NCBI GenBank assembly: GCA_028872975.1 | Contig: JAGWNV010000126.1 | Coordinates: 1 to 7,476, forward strand | Source: Acidobacteriota bacterium | Lineage (GTDB): Bacteria > Actinomycetota > Acidimicrobiia > Acidimicrobiales > UBA8190 | Direction: 5' to 3' | Length of the DNA: 7,476 bases | In this document: in pieces, positions 5,012 through 7,476 of the stretch | How positions within the stretch are numbered: position 1 is the first letter of the stretch | Layout: each line of letters starts with the position of its first letter | The notes under the pieces: generated by a model | The model's database searches: none | The model's input: only the letters and a program-made list of their open reading frames with translations | Told to the model about the DNA's origin: nothing | Program-made: the position numbers and the translations under genes

Positions 5012-6934
5012 TCAGTCGTGGCAGTGCGCCGGCGGGGCGGGGAGGTCGAGGGCGGGGTTGGCGTCGAAGAACCCGACGGGCAGGAGCTGGAACCCGGCGT
5101 ACTCGACGGGCATGACCGGCCAGTCCTCAGGCCTCGGCACGTGGGTGACGCCGAAGGTGTACCAGAGCACGACGTCCTCGTCGACGATGGGGCGGTCGGC
5201 GGCCGTCCACGCCGGCAGCCCGTCGCCGCCGGCGCTCTGGTTCGGGTAGTCCCCCGCCGCCCGCCGCTCGCCCGGCGCGTAGGGCGTGACCCACAGGTTG
5301 CGGGTGGCGAAGGCCGCCCGCCTGCCCACGCTCGAGCCGGGGTCGGCGAGGAGCGTCGGGGTGGCCCCGGGGAGGAGCTTGTAGGCGGTGGGCAGCCCCA
5401 GTCGGTTCGTGGCCGAGGAGCTCACCACCTTCCAGTAGCGGCTCCGGGCCGGGTCGACGAGCCGCTGGGCCTCGGACTCCGTCCGCAGGAGCCGGGCGCG
5501 TGACTCGAAGGCGTTGGCCCACGGGTTGTCGGCGCCGGGCGGCACCGGGTGGGCCTCCATCTCGTAGACGGAGTTGGCGGCCCCGTCGACGTCCATGTCG
5601 AGGCGCATGTTGAAGAGGTGCTGGTGGTTGGCGGCGCCGAGCTGCGGGGCGATCACCGAGCCGAACCGGGGTGTCTCGCCGGGGGCGAGGCCCATGGTGG
5701 AGAGGATCCCGGTCAGCTTCACCTCGAAGCCGATGGTGCCGTCGAGGTAGAAGTACCAGTAGAAGCCGTAGTCGTAGTTCCCCACCGTGGCGATCGAGCT
5801 CACCACGAGCCTCCGGGAGCGCCGCACCTCGTTGCGGCCGGACCGGGCGTCGAAGTGCTTCCAGAGGATCCCGAAGTCCTCCTCGTGGATGCAGACGGCG
5901 TTCGTCACGACATAGGGCTTGCCGCGCTCGCTCGTGAGCACACCGTCGAGGTAGACGATCTCGCCCAGGCAGTCGCAGCCCAGCTCGAGGGAGTTGGCCA
6001 TCCGGCCGAGGCCCCACTCGCCGGCGTCGAAGGCGTTCTTCCACCCGTGCACGGGCCCGGGGTCCCCGTAGGGGACGACCATCTCGCTCACCGAGGCCCG
6101 GTAGAGCACGGGCCGGAGAGTCCCTTTGTCCTCGTAGCCCACCTGGTGGAGCACGAGGCCCTCCACGGCGTCGAAGGACACCCGCAGCGACCACCGCTGC
6201 CAGCGGAGCAGCCCCCGCTCGACGGTGAAGCCGGGGCCCTCGGACTGGACGATCTCGAGCGGCGTGAGCGCCTCCCGGAGCGACGGCTGGCGCTCGGGGT
6301 AGTAGCTGCCCGACTCGGGGGCGAGCGGCACCACGCCGGTGTCGAGGACCTCGAGCACCTCTCCCCTGGCCATGTCGACGAAGGCCACCACGCCCTCGAC
6401 GGGGCGGGCGTAGCCGTTGTCGTCGGGGGCGTCGCGCACGTAGGCCAGGCACCGGCAGATACGCCGGCCCTCCTCGTGGGGGGAACCGAAGGTCCCCGCC
6501 GGCCACGGGTCGATCTGGACGAGCTTCGGGTCGTGCAGGCCCCGCCGGGCCAGGGCCGCCACCCATTCCGGGTTCGTCTCCAGGGCGACGATGGCGCCGA
6601 AGGCCTCCTCGAAGAGCAGGCCCGGCCGCACCCCCTCGACCTCCCGGACTCCCCGCAGTCCGCCCTCCGAGAGCGAGGCGTCCACCTCGACGACGTGGGC
6701 GTCGGGCCCGACGGTGAGCACGAGGTGCACGGCCCGGTCCACCGGGGCGCCGGGGACATGCGCCTCCACGACGTCCTTGGCCGGCTCCGAGAGCCCGACG
6801 TAGGCGAAGCGGGTCTGCTCCTCGTCGAACCGGGGGTCGGCCAGCACGAGACCGACGGCGGCGGAGATCTCCTCGGCGGTGAGGGGCTCGAGGGGGTGGG
6901 CGGCGGGCGGTCCTGAGGCTGACACGGACGTCAC
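5012..6934 (-). CDS. Copper amine oxidase (primary-amine oxidase, TPQ-dependent)
   Basis: This enzyme oxidises primary amines with O2 to aldehyde, NH3 and H2O2. At 640 aa it matches cytosolic actinobacterial enzymes such as the Arthrobacter globiformis oxidase (AGAO). The TPQ cofactor site is intact: T383-x2-N386-Y387-D388, with Y387 the residue converted to topaquinone. Copper ligands are H437-x-H439 (NHQHLF) and H598 (GVTHVPRPED). The catalytic base is D303 in NAFDAGEWGLG, and C322/C348 sit where the conserved disulfide is expected. The N-terminal N2/N3 domains span about 15-220. The residue two before the base, a Tyr gate in AGAO, is Ala301 here. No signal peptide is seen, so it is probably cytoplasmic. 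The start is GTG at 6934, 12 bases after the amidohydrolase stop, with no Shine-Dalgarno site; translation is likely coupled. The amine substrate cannot be predicted, and the family includes tyramine, phenethylamine and histamine oxidases. Confidence 0.96.
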   Translation of the reverse strand: MTSVSASGPPAAHPLEPLTAEEISAAVGLVLADPRFDEEQTRFAYVGLSEPAKDVVEAHVPGAPVDRAVHLVLTVGPDAHVVEVDASLSEGGLRGVREVEGVRPGLLFEEAFGAIVALETNPEWVAALARRGLHDPKLVQIDPWPAGTFGSPHEEGRRICRCLAYVRDAPDDNGYARPVEGVVAFVDMARGEVLEVLDTGVVPLAPESGSYYPERQPSLREALTPLEIVQSEGPGFTVERGLLRWQRWSLRVSFDAVEGLVLHQVGYEDKGTLRPVLYRASVSEMVVPYGDPGPVHGWKNAFDAGEWGLGRMANSLELGCDCLGEIVYLDGVLTSERGKPYVVTNAVCIHEEDFGILWKHFDARSGRNEVRRSRRLVVSSIATVGNYDYGFYWYFYLDGTIGFEVKLTGILSTMGLAPGETPRFGSVIAPQLGAANHQHLFNMRLDMDVDGAANSVYEMEAHPVPPGADNPWANAFESRARLLRTESEAQRLVDPARSRYWKVVSSSATNRLGLPTAYKLLPGATPTLLADPGSSVGRRAAFATRNLWVTPYAPGERRAAGDYPNQSAGGDGLPAWTAADRPIVDEDVVLWYTFGVTHVPRPEDWPVMPVEYAGFQLLPVGFFDANPALDLPAPPAHCHD

Positions 6935-6946
6935 GTTAGAGGAGCG

Positions 6947-7476
6947 TCAGCCGTCGGCGTGGGCGTGGGCGTGGGTGTCGAAGGCGAGCCGCCCCGCCAC
7001 CCAGGTCTGGGCGACCGAGGGGAGCGGGTCGGGCCGGGGCGGCCCGTCGAGCACGACGAGGTCGGCGCGGGTGCCGACGGTGATCGAGCCCCGCTCGGCC
7101 TCCTGGCCCCCGGCGTGGGCCGCCCCCGCCGTGTAGGCGCGCAGCCACTCCGTGAAGGGCACCGTCTGGCCGGCGTCGAGCACCGCCCCCGAGCCGGTGC
7201 GCCGGTGGGCGCCGTGGCCGGCGCCCCGCAGCGGCTCGTGGAAGGTGCACGGGCAGTCCGACGAGGCGGCCATGTCGACCCCGGCGGCCCGCATGGCCCC
7301 GAAGGGGAGCCAGTCGGCATCGTCGAAGACCACCCCTTCGACCTGCCGTCCCAGGTGGTCGAGGAAGGCGGGTTGGACGACGGCGACGCCGCCGAGGCCG
7401 GCCAGTCGGCGCAGCTGGGGACCCGAGGCGAGACATGCGTGCTCCACCCGGAAGCGGTGGTCGAGCCCGGGATGGC
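6947..7476 (-). CDS. Amidohydrolase family protein (Amidohydro_3, YtcJ/NfdA-like), C-terminal part
   Basis: This is a partial gene. The reading frame runs off the right edge, and 175 C-terminal residues are visible. The GTG at 7447 is internal, because the residues before it (HPGLDHRFR) complete a RFRVEHA motif. That motif carries a strand-6 histidine metal ligand (H12 of the fragment). It is followed by VVQPAFL (32-38), the strand-8 aspartate in SSDCPC (D73), and the closing strand GSITVGTRADLVVLD (129-143) of the small beta-sandwich. These features place it in the Amidohydro_3 group of metal-dependent hydrolases, which includes YtcJ and N-substituted formamide deformylase (NfdA). It would hydrolyse an amide or formamide bond. 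The last residues form a His-Ala repeat (THAHAHADG). The stop is 12 bases before the amine oxidase start, so the two form an operon with this gene first. Confidence 0.88.
   Translation of the reverse strand, partial: HPGLDHRFRVEHACLASGPQLRRLAGLGGVAVVQPAFLDHLGRQVEGVVFDDADWLPFGAMRAAGVDMAASSDCPCTFHEPLRGAGHGAHRRTGSGAVLDAGQTVPFTEWLRAYTAGAAHAGGQEAERGSITVGTRADLVVLDGPPRPDPLPSVAQTWVAGRLAFDTHAHAHADG
6957..6974. repeat. Hexanucleotide repeat (GCGTGG x3) at the end of the amidohydrolase gene
   Basis: Three perfect copies of GCGTGG, plus a degenerate fourth, encode the alternating His-Ala residues at the protein's C-terminus on the minus strand. The copy number could vary by slippage without changing the frame. 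Confidence 0.8.

Noticed and set aside
3752..5503. 583-codon plus-strand open frame overlapping the alcohol dehydrogenase and amine oxidase
   Set aside because: The translation is Arg/Pro-rich and low in complexity, it overlaps two well-supported genes, and it has no ribosome binding site.
5549..6916. 455-codon plus-strand open frame opposite the amine oxidase
   Set aside because: It is an antisense shadow caused by high G+C, rich in Gly/Val/His/Glu, with no family features.

Overview
The window is about 73% G+C by eye. Nearly every codon ends in G or C, GTG starts are common, long antisense open frames shadow every gene, and one gene looks leaderless. This points to a high-GC actinomycete. 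The mix of families would suit Acidimicrobiia or a related lineage, but that placement is inference only. I see no phage, IS, CRISPR, tRNA or rRNA signal.

Layout. (1) Positions 3-1705, plus strand: a UbiA-family prenyltransferase that looks like MenA (menaquinone side-chain attachment), followed with an ATGA overlap by a CPBP/CAAX-type intramembrane protease. (2) Positions 1692-2828, minus strand: a phytanoyl-CoA-dioxygenase (PhyH) family Fe(II)/2-oxoglutarate oxygenase. Its N-terminal extension resembles an SCP2 lipid-carrier domain. Its stop lies inside the 3' end of the protease gene. (3) Positions 2829-3562: a divergent promoter region, a 59-codon plus-strand gene with a strong ribosome binding site, a 17-bp tandem duplication over its stop codon, a perfect 12-bp terminator-like hairpin, and about 300 bases of hairpin-rich DNA with no convincing gene. 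(4) Positions 3563-4946, plus strand: a 44-residue very basic protein, then 19 bases later a zinc-dependent medium-chain alcohol dehydrogenase with an altered structural-zinc Cys cluster. (5) Positions 5012-7476, minus strand: a two-gene unit of an amidohydrolase (YtcJ/NfdA-like, cut by the window edge) and a complete copper amine oxidase with TPQ, copper and catalytic-base residues intact.

How the genes may work together. The best functional link is the right-hand minus-strand pair. An amidohydrolase of this family can release a primary amine from an N-acyl or N-formyl precursor, and the copper amine oxidase would then oxidise that amine to aldehyde, NH3 and H2O2. The convergent alcohol dehydrogenase could handle the aldehyde or alcohol, but nothing in the sequence shows that. 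The prenyltransferase and protease are probably co-expressed. The PhyH-type enzyme suggests lipid or sterol-like oxidation. Most of the window is ordinary metabolic gene content. I do not see a clear new defence or mobile system. The most unusual items are the SCP2-like/PhyH fusion, the amidohydrolase-amine oxidase pair, the unannotated 59-aa gene, and the structured non-coding stretch.
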